From Tersicoccus mangrovi (lineage in GTDB: Bacteria > Actinomycetota > Actinomycetes > Actinomycetales > Micrococcaceae), in NCBI RefSeq assembly GCF_036881825.1, contig NZ_JBAJMW010000006.1:186001-250000 (forward strand): a stretch of DNA of 64,000 nt. Reading direction: 5' to 3'. The notes under the pieces are model-generated. The model was given only the letters and a program-made list of their open reading frames with translations, did no database searches and was not told the origin of the DNA. Numbering within the stretch: the first letter of the stretch is position 1; every line of letters begins with the position of its first letter. Positions 1 to 8,259 of the stretch are shown piece after piece. A program made the translations under genes and the position numbers.

Positions 1-136
1 CGGGCCGCTCGGTGAGCAGGTCGCTGAAGACGGTGGCGTCGCAGGCCATCTGGGCGCACAGGGCGTCCCAGCCCCGGCCGTCCTGGGCCGCGGTCGCGGC
101 GATGGCGCTGAGGGTGTCGGCGGCGGTTCCGGTCAT
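1..136 (-). CDS. Partial gene of unknown function, N-terminal 45 residues
   Basis: The gene begins with ATG at 136 and runs off the left edge, so only about 45 residues are visible (beginning MTGTAADTLS). The start is chosen because AGAAGGAG lies about eight bases upstream. I do not recognise the family. It diverges from the prepilin peptidase gene, and the 138 bases between them include a rare AT-richer patch near 230-250 that could hold promoters. No start-site motif was found upstream. Confidence 0.55.
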   Translation of the reverse strand, partial: MTGTAADTLSAIAATAAQDGRGWDALCAQMACDATVFSDLLTERP

Positions 137-274
137 CGTGGCACTCCTTCTGCCGGGTGTGCCGGCACCCCACACGGTGCGTGCACGGCCCGGGGGAAGG
201 CCGCGACGTTCTCACGCGGTAGTGTAGCAGGTAAAGCAAATGAAAATGACCAGTTGGACGGAGAAGATCGACCC

Positions 275-931
275 ATGAGCACGACCACCGCCCCCACCGC
301 CGCCGACGTCGACGGCACGGAGCTGAGCCCGGATGTGGACGAGCCGTGGGCGCACCGCCTGACCGACCCGGTGATCGCCGGACCGGTCGCCGGGATCGCC
401 CTGATCGTGGCACTGACCGCCGGCTGGGCGAACGCGGCCGCCGGCCCGGTCGGGGCACTGCTGGCCGCGGCGCTGGGAGCGATCCTGGTGGTGCTGACGG
501 CGATCGACCTGCTGGTGATGCGCCTGCCCGACGTCATCGTCCTGCCCGCCTACCCGATCGCCGCGGCGGCGGCCGTGACGATGGGTGCGCTCGGGGAACG
601 GTCCTGGTCCCAGGTCGGGGGTGCGTTCGCGGCTATGGTGATCGCCTACGTGATCGCCTGGCTGCTGGCCGCCTTCACCGGCGGCTTCGGGTGGGGGGAC
701 GTGAAGCTGGTCGGGCTGCTCGCCCTGGTCTTCGGCCTGCACGGTCCCGGCCAGACGGTCCTGGGGGTGTTCATCGTCCCGGTGCTGTTGGGCAGCCTGG
801 TGGCCCTGCCGATGATGATCGCCGGCAAGCGGGACGCGGCGATCCCGTTCGGCCCGTTCCTGGCCGCCGGCGCCCTGGTCGTCGTCTACGTCGGGGACCC
901 GCTGGTGGCCTTCCTGCTCAACCCGGCCTGA
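275..931 (+). CDS. Prepilin peptidase, A24 family (TadV/CpaA/PilD type)
   Basis: An integral membrane aspartic peptidase of 218 residues that cleaves the leader of type IV or Flp pilins at the membrane. Several hydrophobic segments are visible. The first catalytic aspartate is Asp78 in IDLLVMRLPD and the second is Asp142 in the GxGD motif (GWGD, 139-142), both classic for the family. It lacks the N-terminal zinc/methylase domain, as in short Flp-type enzymes. I chose ATG 275 over an upstream TTG because GGAGAAGA sits at the right spacing. A strong hairpin follows the stop. The convergent small membrane protein may be part of the same pilus or transfer machinery, but no pilin or ATPase gene is visible here, so the module probably continues to the left. 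Confidence 0.85.
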   Translation: MSTTTAPTAADVDGTELSPDVDEPWAHRLTDPVIAGPVAGIALIVALTAGWANAAAGPVGALLAAALGAILVVLTAIDLLVMRLPDVIVLPAYPIAAAAAVTMGALGERSWSQVGGAFAAMVIAYVIAWLLAAFTGGFGWGDVKLVGLLALVFGLHGPGQTVLGVFIVPVLLGSLVALPMMIAGKRDAAIPFGPFLAAGALVVVYVGDPLVAFLLNPA

Positions 932-948
932 CTCCGCCCGCACCCAGG

Positions 949-981
949 AAGGCCCCGCCGGCGTGACGCTGGCGGGGCCTT
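949..981. terminator. Intrinsic terminator after the prepilin peptidase gene
   Basis: Inverted repeat AAGGCCCCGCC / GGCGGGGCCTT with an 11-base loop, ending in TT-C-T, placed 18 bases after the stop codon. It reads as a terminator in both directions between the convergent genes. Confidence 0.8.
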
Positions 982-1019
982 CTGGGTGGGCGCACCGGTG
1001 GGGCGGTGCGCCCGGTCGA

Positions 1020-1046
1020 CATCGCCCCCCCGGGGGACGGGCGATG
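1020..1046 (-). terminator. Possible terminator of the small membrane protein gene
   Basis: Arms CATCGCCC (1020-1027) and GGGCGATG (1039-1046) form a short hairpin directly after the minus-strand stop codon. There is no clear U tract, so this is a weak call. Confidence 0.4.
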
Positions 1047-1049
1047 AAG

Positions 1050-1223
1050 CTACTTGCTGACCGGGGCGACGGTGGCGGTGTTGACCGCGAACGGGTCCCA
1101 GGTGCCGGAGGCGAGCAGGCCGAGCACGACGAGGGACCCCACGATGAGCACGCCGAGGACGGCCTTGCGCGTGGTGGTCATCGCGGCCCACTCGGAGGCG
1201 ATGCGGTTCTTGAAGGCGTTCAT
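1050..1223 (-). CDS. Small single-span membrane protein
   Basis: A 57-residue protein with one transmembrane segment (about residues 18-38: VLGVLIVGSLVVLGLLAS) and a short polar tail. The start ATG at 1223 has a strong Shine-Dalgarno sequence (CCTCCTCGAGGAGAACCGC region). Size and single N-terminal helix recall Flp pilins, and the nearby prepilin peptidase fits that, but I see no clear G-E/XXXXEY cleavage signature, so this remains a membrane protein of unknown role. A shortened form of the replicon's start motif (CCGCACATG) lies 64 bases upstream. Confidence 0.7.
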   Translation of the reverse strand: MNAFKNRIASEWAAMTTTRKAVLGVLIVGSLVVLGLLASGTWDPFAVNTATVAPVSK

Positions 1224-1287
1224 GCGGTTCTCCTCGAGGAGGTGTGGACGGGTGGTCAAAGACGATGGTCGAGCAGCACAAGCGTAG

Positions 1288-1296
1288 CATGTGCGG
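1288..1296 (-). promoter_or_regulatory. Shortened start-site motif (CCGCACATG)
   Basis: Minus-strand CCGCACATG lacks one CA of the 11-mer CCGCACACATG. It lies upstream of the small membrane protein gene with a 64-base leader and a normal Shine-Dalgarno sequence, matching the leader-type arrangement of the other copies. Confidence 0.4.
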
Positions 1297-1366
1297 AGAC
1301 GTTTAGGACAAGTGAGAAATACCACCTGATGGGCGCTCGGCCCGGCCCGGTGGTGGTCATATTCGT

Positions 1367-1414
1367 TTGCCGCAACGGGGTAGCGGGACGTACGCTGGAA
1401 GGGTTGATGTCAAC
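1367..1414 (+). promoter_or_regulatory. Sigma-70-type promoter with palindromic operator
   Basis: TTGCCG (1367-1372) and TACGCT (1391-1396) are spaced 18 bases apart. The palindrome GTTGATGTCAAC (1403-1414) covers the expected transcription start, 17 bases before the HTH gene's ATG. Placement suggests autoregulation by the HTH product. Confidence 0.5.
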
Positions 1415-1431
1415 GAGGGAAGGGGGCCACG

Positions 1432-2217
1432 ATGCCCACGCGCGATGTGCCCTTGCCCGCCGCGGCGATCGCCGAGCTGGACGCGGCCTGGGCCGCGTAC
1501 CGGACCGCGCTGCGCCAGTCGGACCGGTGGACCCTGGACCGGCTCGCCCCGGTCGTGCAGGCCGCGGACGCCGCCGGCTGGTCCACCCGACGGATCGCCG
1601 CCGACTTCGACCTGACCCGCAAGCACGTGGGCATCCTGCTGGGACGGCCCGGCGGACCCGACCCGGCCCTGGCCGGGGCGAGCGAGGAGGCCCTGAACCG
1701 GGCCTGGCGGCGGGCATCGGCCCGGGTGGCCAACCGCCGCGAACGCGCCACCGCCCACCTGGCCACGGTGCTGCGCGCCGGCAAGGCCGCCGGCTGGTCC
1801 TACCGGTCCCTGTCCAGCACGCTCGGGGTGACCGCCGAACGGCTGCGCCAGATCGCCACCGACCCGATCCCCTCCGAGGCGACCCCGGTCACCTGCTTCC
1901 ACCGCGAATCCGGTGACCCGTCCCCGGAGGAACGGTTCACCCAGCTCAGCGCCGAGGAGACGGCCACGTTCCGGGCCCTGGCGGACCAGGCCCGCACCAA
2001 CCACACCGGCCCGGAGTCGGCGGTGGCCCGGGTGGTCTCCGAGCGGCTCTCGGCGATGATCCATGAAGCCCGCCAGCGCGGGGTGCGGTGGGTCGAACTC
2101 GATGAGGCGTGCGGGTACGCGCCCGGCAGTGCCCGGGCTCGGGCCGCCAGGCACGGGTACGAGCGGCTCGCCCCGTCCCGGCGCGCCTACGCGCCGGTGC
2201 CCTCCGCCTCGTCCTGA
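1432..2217 (+). CDS. HTH DNA-binding protein, plasmid type
   Basis: A 261-residue protein with two similar helix-turn-helix-like segments, around residues 40-70 (AAGWSTRRIAADFDLTRKHV) and 112-140 (AAGWSYRSLSSTLGVTAERL). The repetition of A-A-G-W-S-x-R suggests internal duplication. A third HTH-like stretch lies near the C-terminus (WVELDEACGYAPGSARARAA). No catalytic domain is seen. The start at ATG 1432 has GAGGGAAGGGGG upstream. A palindrome lies in its own promoter region, so it may repress itself. I do not recognise a named family. Confidence 0.7.
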   Translation: MPTRDVPLPAAAIAELDAAWAAYRTALRQSDRWTLDRLAPVVQAADAAGWSTRRIAADFDLTRKHVGILLGRPGGPDPALAGASEEALNRAWRRASARVANRRERATAHLATVLRAGKAAGWSYRSLSSTLGVTAERLRQIATDPIPSEATPVTCFHRESGDPSPEERFTQLSAEETATFRALADQARTNHTGPESAVARVVSERLSAMIHEARQRGVRWVELDEACGYAPGSARARAARHGYERLAPSRRAYAPVPSASS

Positions 2218-2232
2218 CCGGCGGGGCCGGAC

Positions 2233-2769
2233 TCAGTCCTGGACCGTCTCCGGTGCGGTCACCACGGTGAGCGCACCGAGCCCGGCCAGCCCCTCGAGCA
2301 GCGACGTCTCGGTGTGCGGGTCCAGCCACAGCACGTTGCCGGTGGGCCGGTCCACGCCCGTGTACGGGGCGTAGTCGAAGGCCACCAGCACGAGGGTGAC
2401 CGGGTGGGACCACTCGCGCGGGGTCAGGACTCGCTCGTCCCGCGGGGAGAAGATCGCCGTGAGCGTCTCCTCCTTCTCCACCGCCGGGTTGAACGTGCCC
2501 GCCTCCGTCGCCTCGGCGGCCAGGACCTGCTGGTGGGCGCCGGCGACCTGGACGGCGAACCGGTACCGGTCCAGCAGGGCCGCGTCGTCCCCGTCCTCAC
2601 CTTCGGGGTGCTGGTCGTAGCCACCGATCAGGGTGGCGACCAGCTCGGTGCGAGTGTCGGCCAGCACGGTCTGGGCCGGGGTGAGCATCACGAACGGGTA
2701 GACAGTGCCGTCTTCCCGGGTGGGGACCTCGGTCAGGGCGGTCTCGGCGTCGACGATCAGGTAGGACAT
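2233..2769 (-). CDS. Conserved hypothetical protein
   Basis: A 178-residue acidic soluble protein, beginning MSYLIVDAET, with no signal peptide or membrane segment and no motif I can name. The start is supported by GGAGGGAAACCC. It follows the dNMP kinase gene by 46 bases on the same strand and is probably cotranscribed with it. The gap begins with CCGCATAG, a sequence that recalls the start motif but overlaps the kinase stop codon. Phage and plasmid backbones often carry such small acidic proteins next to nucleotide-metabolism genes. Confidence 0.65.
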   Translation of the reverse strand: MSYLIVDAETALTEVPTREDGTVYPFVMLTPAQTVLADTRTELVATLIGGYDQHPEGEDGDDAALLDRYRFAVQVAGAHQQVLAAEATEAGTFNPAVEKEETLTAIFSPRDERVLTPREWSHPVTLVLVAFDYAPYTGVDRPTGNVLWLDPHTETSLLEGLAGLGALTVVTAPETVQD

Positions 2770-2815
2770 GGGTTTCCCTCCAGGGGGTCGGGGCGGGTGC
2801 TGCTCTCACCTTCCC

Positions 2816-3583
2816 CTATGCGGCCAGGTCCTGCGGTGCTGACAGGTTTGCCACCGCGGTGTCCAGGCGCTGACCCAGCACGGTGATCGAGCTGTCGTTG
2901 CGGATGGTCGCCGCGATGTACGTCGGGTCGATCCCGGCCTCGGAGGCGTGCCCGTTCACCGGGACGGTGCCGGGCCGGGCGACCTCGAGCACGAACCCGC
3001 CCTGGCCGGTGATCCACTCGGCCTCGGAGTCGAAACGGACGTCGGTGATCACGACGTCCCGCGCCCGGGCGGTGCGGATCTGGGTGGCGAGCAGGTCCAC
3101 CCACACGGTCGGGCCCCAGGTGGCGCGGGCGACCTCCGTGCCGTAGGCCTGCAGCAGGCGCCGGACCTCGCCGCCGTCGAACCGGTCGTCCTTGGCGCCC
3201 TCCCACCCGTTGTGCCGGGCCAGGACCGTGCCGATCGACTCCCGGCCCTCCAGCATGGGGTCCAGGGTGAGCAGGTCGTCGACGAGCTCGGCATCGGTAC
3301 GGGTGTCGCCGAAGACGTCGCGGACGGTCGTGGCGTACCGCTTGAGCAGCCCGCGCACCTCCGGCCCCCAGATGCGGTGCTGGGTGAGGGCGTCGAATCC
3401 GCCCTCGATCTGGCCCAGTGCCATGGTCAGCGAGATGGTCCCGCCCAGGCGGGGGTCGAAGGCGGCCATGTGGTTCTTCAGGTTGTCCCCGAAGGCGAAC
3501 CGAGCGCACCCGTGGGTGTGGGTCAGGTGGGCGCCGGCGGTGTCCTTGCCGGACCGGGCGTGACCGTGCAGGCCGATGAGCAT
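2816..3583 (-). CDS. Deoxynucleoside monophosphate kinase (phage T4 gp1-like)
   Basis: A 255-residue P-loop kinase. The Walker A motif GHARSGKDT is at residues 6-14, and DVRFDSEAEWI (about 190) matches the NMP-binding/lid region of phage dNMP kinases. The family phosphorylates dNMPs to dNDPs with ATP to feed DNA synthesis. The ATG at 3583 has GCGAGGAGATCCC before it. Its presence fits a replicon that supplies its own replication functions (ligase, primase-helicase and PRPP synthase are also here). Confidence in the kinase fold is high. Nucleotide specificity cannot be read from sequence. Confidence 0.8.
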   Translation of the reverse strand: MLIGLHGHARSGKDTAGAHLTHTHGCARFAFGDNLKNHMAAFDPRLGGTISLTMALGQIEGGFDALTQHRIWGPEVRGLLKRYATTVRDVFGDTRTDAELVDDLLTLDPMLEGRESIGTVLARHNGWEGAKDDRFDGGEVRRLLQAYGTEVARATWGPTVWVDLLATQIRTARARDVVITDVRFDSEAEWITGQGGFVLEVARPGTVPVNGHASEAGIDPTYIAATIRNDSSITVLGQRLDTAVANLSAPQDLAA

Positions 3584-3708
3584 GGGATCTCCTCGCAGGA
3601 TGAGGGGTGGGCGTGTTCACCGGTGTCTATGCGGACCGGGCACCCACAGGTGACGGGTCCACCCCGGCCAGCAGCAGCGGACCGGGGCGGACGGGGATGG
3701 TGGTGGGG

Positions 3709-5511
3709 TCAGGGGCGGCGTCGGGCGTCGGCGTCGGCGATGCGGGCCAGCTTCAGGGCGTTCTCGTTCGCCCAGTCGGCCATCGCCCCGGCCGCCGGGG
3801 TGGAGGAGCTGAACGTCTCCACGGGCCGGCCGTTGAAGAGCCGGTGCAGGTTCCCGTCACGGTCGACCTCGACGGCGGCCTGCCAGGAGTCGCCCTTGAC
3901 CGAGGCGCGCACGGAGCCGCGCCGATCCGAGACCAGCTCGCCCCCGGCGGCCCGGGCACCGGCGGCCAGCGGGGCCCACTCGGCCCGGTACGCGGGCAGG
4001 CTGTTGATCGGGTTGTGCAGGTGCGCCGGGACCGGCCGCGGCCGCGCGGGAGCGTCCGGGTTCGCCGGTTCCGGGGCCGGGGCGGGTGCAGGGGTGACGG
4101 GCTGGACGTCGACGTAGCCCTCGCGCAGGGCGTTGACCGTCACGGTGCTGTTGTACCGGCCCGGCCCGTACCCGACCTTGAGCACGGCCCGGTTGTCGGG
4201 GTGGTCGAGGCGCTCGGGTTCGAAGGCCTGGATCTGCATGAGCTTGCCGTCCACCCACACGTCGGTGCCCGGCTTGAGGGCCATCAGCACGCCCATGCGC
4301 CGGCGAGCAGCCTGCAGCTCCATCTTGCCCAGCCGGGCCGGGGGGACCGGCTGACCGGTGCCGGTGACCGCGGCCTGCTTCAGGCGCGCGACCCGGGCGG
4401 ACACCTCCTCGACCGGCACGGCCGGACGCTCCGGCTTCACCTCCGGCTGGGGCTGGGGCTGGGGGGGCCGCGTGGTGCCGCCCAGTGCGTGCGACCAGGC
4501 AGCGCCGGCGGCCTTCGCCGCGGCCGTGTGCTCGGCGCCGATGCCCGAGGCGTCCTTGTGGTGGCTCGCGCAGGCGTGCCCGACGGCGACGGCACTGAAC
4601 CGGCCGCACTTCTCGCACCGGGTCACCTGGGCTCGGGGCGCCCCGCGGACCAGCTGGTTGAACAGGGTGCCGGGCCGGTCCGCGTCCTTGACCTGCTGGT
4701 AGACCTCCTCGGGCACCCGGTGCCCGTAGGTGCGGTCCCCGTACTTGGCGTCCTTGATCTGGGTGGCCATGATGCCCGAGGCCCGGTCGTAGCCGACCGC
4801 GGCGATGAAGTGGCTGGTCACCGCGTTCAGCTCGGTGCCGACCTGAGCCTTGCGCAGCCGCGCCTTCTCCAGCAGGTCCTCCACCCCGACCAGGGCGCGG
4901 GAGGGGCGGCGGGACTCGAGCACGGAGGCCACGGCCTCACCGATCCGCGCCGAGGTCGCATCGTCCCCGCCGCCGAGCACGGTGGTGGCCCACTGGTCCG
5001 GGCCGGTGCGGGTGACCCGCACCCAGCCCTGCTTGGCCTCACCGCCGTGCAGCGCCACGGAGATCGGCACGTCGAAGGTCGGGTTGCCGTTCTCGGCCGA
5101 GTACCGCTTGATCGAGGTGACCGAGGGCATCCGCAGCTGGACCTCGCCGTTGCCGTACCGCATCCGGTGGGTGCGGCGGTGCCCGGACAGGGCGTTGCCG
5201 TAGTGCCGGGACGGGGTGTAGTCGTCGGGCATCTGCGGGAACGCGGTCCCGTCGGCCCGGTACTCGGCGGTGGCGAACTCCTGACCCCACCACTGCTCGA
5301 TCCGGTCCCGCCCGTAGGGGGACTGGACGGCCGGCACCGCGGTCGCCGGGACGTAACCGGCGGCGGTGAACAGCTCCGCGCGCTCGGCCATGGTCTGCCG
5401 GGTGCGGGAGGCGGGGGAGAGGGAGACCAGGGCGTCGGCGAACTCGGGCGGCGCCCAGCGGCCGCCTTCACGGCGTCCGGCGGGGTGGCGGGGCTGGGCA
5501 GTGGTGCTCAT
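3709..5511 (-). CDS. Tagged KTSC-domain protein with zinc-ribbon-like segment
   Basis: A 600-residue protein. Residues 8-19 (RHPAGRREGGRW) match the short N-terminal tag shared by the proteins of the 37-48 kb array. Residues about 232-290 match the KTSC domain (phage/plasmid family of unknown function, with IAAVGYD and a VPEEVYQQV block). CEKC (299-302) with GHACASHH at 312 looks like a small zinc ribbon. A proline-rich linker near 350-365 separates a C-terminal half with no known domain. Its promoter region carries the CCGCACACAG form of the start motif, seven bases before the ATG, as for other tagged genes. Its function is unknown. The tag may be a delivery or packaging signal (inference). 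Confidence 0.75.
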   Translation of the reverse strand: MSTTAQPRHPAGRREGGRWAPPEFADALVSLSPASRTRQTMAERAELFTAAGYVPATAVPAVQSPYGRDRIEQWWGQEFATAEYRADGTAFPQMPDDYTPSRHYGNALSGHRRTHRMRYGNGEVQLRMPSVTSIKRYSAENGNPTFDVPISVALHGGEAKQGWVRVTRTGPDQWATTVLGGGDDATSARIGEAVASVLESRRPSRALVGVEDLLEKARLRKAQVGTELNAVTSHFIAAVGYDRASGIMATQIKDAKYGDRTYGHRVPEEVYQQVKDADRPGTLFNQLVRGAPRAQVTRCEKCGRFSAVAVGHACASHHKDASGIGAEHTAAAKAAGAAWSHALGGTTRPPQPQPQPEVKPERPAVPVEEVSARVARLKQAAVTGTGQPVPPARLGKMELQAARRRMGVLMALKPGTDVWVDGKLMQIQAFEPERLDHPDNRAVLKVGYGPGRYNSTVTVNALREGYVDVQPVTPAPAPAPEPANPDAPARPRPVPAHLHNPINSLPAYRAEWAPLAAGARAAGGELVSDRRGSVRASVKGDSWQAAVEVDRDGNLHRLFNGRPVETFSSSTPAAGAMADWANENALKLARIADADARRRP

Positions 5512-5518
5512 ACCCCCT

Positions 5519-5528
5519 CTGTGTGCGG
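5519..5528 (-). promoter_or_regulatory. Start-site motif B (CCGCACACAG)
   Basis: Minus-strand copy ending seven bases before the ATG of the tagged KTSC gene. The bases between (AGGGGGT) could serve as a Shine-Dalgarno sequence. Confidence 0.65.
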
Positions 5529-5545
5529 CGCGAACCCGAAACGCA

Positions 5546-5579
5546 TCGCGCCGGCCCCTCCGAAGAGGAACCGGCGCGA
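5546..5579. terminator. Hairpin terminator after the MoxR gene
   Basis: Arms TCGCGCCGG (5546-5554) and CCGGCGCGA (5571-5579), with an inner CCTC/GAGG pair, lie between the MoxR stop and the KTSC gene start. Confidence 0.65.
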
Positions 5580-5611
5580 GTCGGGTCCGGGCCCGTGTAC
5601 CGCCCGGGGGC

Positions 5612-6760
5612 TCAGGCCGCGGCGGCCTCCGTGTCCACGACCTCGGGCGCCACCCGGTAGGTGGAGCGCTGGACCAGGCCCCCGAAGGCCGGGGTGAACC
5701 CGCGCGGCTTGGCGGCGCCCTCGGGCCGGTGCGGGAACAGGCGGGTGACGAACGGGCCGGCGAAGTCGGGCTTGCCGCCCTCGGCGCAGGCGACCATCAG
5801 CTTCATCGCCGGCTTCCACTGGTCCGGGTCGTTCAGCACGATGCTGGTCACCGCGTTCAGCAGGGCGAACAGGCGGTCGGGCCGGTCATCGGACCACGGC
5901 ACGATCGAGGGGTCTGCCAGGGCGGCGACCGGGTCGATCAGATCCTGGGCGCGCAGCCACGTCTGGTACTCGGCGGCCGCGCCCTCACCGACCAGGCCCT
6001 TGATGACCAGGGCGTGGGCCTGCACATCCTCAGCGTGCAGCCGGGAGAGCGTGTTGATCGCCTTCGTCCAGGACCGGGGCGAGGGCCAGGCCAGGCCGGC
6101 CGCGACCGGGTCCGCCGGCGGGCCTGGGTTGAGCAGGTGGGTGCGGGTGCGCAGGAACGCGGTCACCGAACCGGCGACCTGGGCGCGCCGCTCGTCGAGG
6201 TTGGTCACCAGCAGCTGGTCCAGGGTAGGGTACTGGACGGCCTCGAACCCGGAGCCGACGTTCTCCAGCCACTCGGCGGTGTCGAACACCCAGTCCAGGT
6301 GCAGGATGCGGTTGGCCACCGGGGAGCGCAGGTCCTCACCGTCCACCGAGGACTCGACCGGGTTGGCCGCGGCGACGATGGAGACCGACTCGTGCAGCGC
6401 GGTCTCCCCGACGACGCCTTCTTCCAGGATCCGGACCATGCCCTTCATCGCGGCGCCGGCGGTGTTGAACTCGTCGAAGAACAGGGCGGAGAGCGGGGCG
6501 GCGTTCAGCCGCTTGACCCACCCGAACTGGCGGTAGCTGATGACGTCGTCCTCTTCGACCATGACGCCGAGGAAGTCCGAGGGCTCACGGGTGGCCCCGA
6601 TGATGGTCTCCACGTGCCGGCCCCAGGCCTCGAGCAGTCCGGTGAGCTTGGCGGTCTTGCCCTCACCGGGCGGGCCCCACAGCACGACGGGGACCCCGGC
6701 GTCCACCGCGGCGGCGAACGCCCGGTTGAACGGGGTGGAGACGAATCGAGTGCGGGCCAT
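5612..6760 (-). CDS. MoxR-type AAA+ ATPase
   Basis: A 382-residue AAA+ protein. Walker A is GPPGEGKT (29-36). A Walker B-like LFFDEFNTA and a sensor-like SIVAAANPVE follow, as in MoxR/RavA ATPases. These chaperone-like ATPases work with a VWA-domain partner, often one with a DUF2201 zincin domain; such a partner is encoded at 11.6-13.2 kb on the other strand. The start at 6760 is supported by GAGAGGAC. A copy of the CCGCACACATG motif lies 53 bases upstream, so this is a leader-type copy. The C-terminus is Ala-rich and unremarkable. What the pair remodels on this replicon is unknown. Confidence 0.8.
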   Translation of the reverse strand: MARTRFVSTPFNRAFAAAVDAGVPVVLWGPPGEGKTAKLTGLLEAWGRHVETIIGATREPSDFLGVMVEEDDVISYRQFGWVKRLNAAPLSALFFDEFNTAGAAMKGMVRILEEGVVGETALHESVSIVAAANPVESSVDGEDLRSPVANRILHLDWVFDTAEWLENVGSGFEAVQYPTLDQLLVTNLDERRAQVAGSVTAFLRTRTHLLNPGPPADPVAAGLAWPSPRSWTKAINTLSRLHAEDVQAHALVIKGLVGEGAAAEYQTWLRAQDLIDPVAALADPSIVPWSDDRPDRLFALLNAVTSIVLNDPDQWKPAMKLMVACAEGGKPDFAGPFVTRLFPHRPEGAAKPRGFTPAFGGLVQRSTYRVAPEVVDTEAAAA

Positions 6761-6813
6761 GACGGGGTGTCCTCTCAGCTGGTGGCCGGGCGTGCGCCGG
6801 CGTTCTCCCACCC

Positions 6814-6824
6814 CATGTGTGCGG
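6814..6824 (-). promoter_or_regulatory. Start-site motif A, leader type, before moxR
   Basis: Exact minus-strand CCGCACACATG, 53 bases before the MoxR ATG. The ATG in the motif opens only a 13-codon reading frame. A Shine-Dalgarno sequence is present at the real start. Confidence 0.7.
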
Positions 6825-6919
6825 ACACGGCTCCCGCCCCCGACGCGGAGAGCTGGCAACCGAACTGTCATTGCCGGGCGATACCGTGGAACCATCCGCT
6901 GCCGACCGAAGGGCCCCCG

Positions 6920-7861
6920 ATGTCATCGCTGGATCGCCTCACCAACGCCATCGCGACCGACCCCGAACTCGAAGCAGCTCTCCTCGCAGTGAACGAGCAA
7001 GGTGAGACGACGGCACACACGCTCGCGAACGATCTGGGGATCGGGCCGGCGGAGGCCATCCACCGGCTGGAGGAGCTGAGGGAGAGGGGCCTCGTTGACA
7101 GCGACTCGATCGCTGCTGGACTGGGGGTGGATCCGACGCATAGGGGGCGGGCTGTCCACGAGCGACTCAAGCGCATGTACGGCGCCACCGGCAGCGGGCT
7201 GCGGCTGCACGCCGTCCGCCGCGGGATCTTGATGGCGATGTCAGGGGAACGGCGTGTCGACTCGGAAAGTCTCGCCGAGGACTGGCCGAGCGAGCGACCA
7301 GACCCTTCGCCGACCGCAACCGAGGTGCAGGACGGGTTCGAATACCTGAAGGCGTCGGCGCTGATCAAGGCAACCGGGACGATGCAGGGGCTCTGGATAG
7401 GCCTGTCCATCACCGGCAGCGGCCGCGACGCGCTCGGATCCAACCGCTTTCTGGTCGACGAGCAGGAGACGACCAGCTACTCGTACTCCAGCACCGACCA
7501 GTCTCAGACGATGAACAACTACGGCCCCGTCGGAGCGGCCTCCCAGGGGTCCCACAACACGGTCACCGGGACGGTGAACGTGCTGAGCGCCGAGCAGGCA
7601 TCCACCGTGCGCGACCTCGTCGACGAAGCACTCGACCTCGTCGACCAGCTGCCCGAGGACTCCCGCGACGACGTCCAGGTCGCCCTCGAGGACCTGCGCG
7701 ACTCCCTCGACACGCCGGAGCCGAAGAAGCACACCGTGCGCAACCGCTTCCGCTCACTCACCTCACTGCTGGGCGGCATCGGAACCGGCGCTGCGGCCGC
7801 CGTCGACATCATGGCTGTCGCCGACCGGATCGCCCCGATCATCAGCCAGATCCCCGGGTAG
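6920..7861 (+). CDS. Winged-helix protein with glycine-rich N-T-V motif and C-terminal helices
   Basis: A 313-residue protein. Residues 20-60 read as a winged helix (TTAHTLANDLGIGPAEAIHR then LVDSDSIAAGLGV). After a middle domain, residues about 197-222 contain NNYGPVGAASQGSHNTVTG, a glycine/asparagine motif of the kind found before effector regions and in bacterial amyloid-like signalling segments (family knowledge, weak match). A charged helical region and a hydrophobic C-terminus (GGIGTGAAAAVDIMAV) follow. The start ATG 6920 has GAAGGG upstream and TACCGT at 6882 as a possible -10. Codon use looks less GC-biased than neighbours, suggesting cargo. Function is unknown; a defence or antitoxin role is conceivable. 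Confidence 0.65.
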   Translation: MSSLDRLTNAIATDPELEAALLAVNEQGETTAHTLANDLGIGPAEAIHRLEELRERGLVDSDSIAAGLGVDPTHRGRAVHERLKRMYGATGSGLRLHAVRRGILMAMSGERRVDSESLAEDWPSERPDPSPTATEVQDGFEYLKASALIKATGTMQGLWIGLSITGSGRDALGSNRFLVDEQETTSYSYSSTDQSQTMNNYGPVGAASQGSHNTVTGTVNVLSAEQASTVRDLVDEALDLVDQLPEDSRDDVQVALEDLRDSLDTPEPKKHTVRNRFRSLTSLLGGIGTGAAAAVDIMAVADRIAPIISQIPG

Positions 7862-7944
7862 CCGGTTCCGCGGCGGCGAGCGTGAGAGAAACCCGCCGGT
7901 GGCTACGATAGGCGTGCCCGCTCCCGCTGGGAGGCCGGGAAGTC

Positions 7945-7983
7945 GAGGCCAGGAACCCCGCCCGTTGACGGGACCTGGCCTTC
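7945..7983 (+). terminator. Hairpin terminator after the winged-helix gene
   Basis: AGGCCAGG (7946-7953) pairs with CCTGGCCT (7974-7981), with an inner CCCG/CGGG stem, 85 bases after the stop codon and followed by TTC. Confidence 0.65.
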
Positions 7984-8003
7984 GCGCTGCCCGGCGGAGG
8001 CCG

Positions 8004-8014
8004 CCGCACACATG
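8004..8014 (+). promoter_or_regulatory. Start-site motif A, leader type
   Basis: Exact CCGCACACATG, 44 bases before ATG 8059 of the small basic protein gene, which has the Shine-Dalgarno sequence GGAAGGAGG. Confidence 0.7.
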
Positions 8015-8058
8015 ACGGTGGACACTGCCACGCCGACGAGCCCTGGAAGGAGGTGAGG

Positions 8059-8259
8059 ATGATGAGCAAGCCCAAGCGCCCACGGGTCGGCTTCGCCCTG
8101 CCCGAGGACCTCGTCCGGCAGCGCGTCGCCTTCGCCGCCTCCGGAGCCTCCGGTGTGCACGCCGATCAGCGTGCCCGCAAGCACCGCACCGGCGCGACCA
8201 ACCGGGTCGGGAACCGCTCCGCGCGCACCCGCGCCGCCATCCGCTTCGACGGCCGCTAG
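8059..8259 (+). CDS. Small basic protein
   Basis: About 65 residues, rich in Arg and Lys (MSKPKRPRVGFALPEDL at the start, several RTG/RSAR stretches). The Shine-Dalgarno sequence AAGGAGG at 8047-8053 supports ATG 8059 or the adjacent ATG 8062. The basic composition suggests nucleic-acid binding, but no domain is recognised. Its stop overlaps the stop of the convergent gene by a few bases. Confidence 0.6.
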   Translation: MMSKPKRPRVGFALPEDLVRQRVAFAASGASGVHADQRARKHRTGATNRVGNRSARTRAAIRFDGR

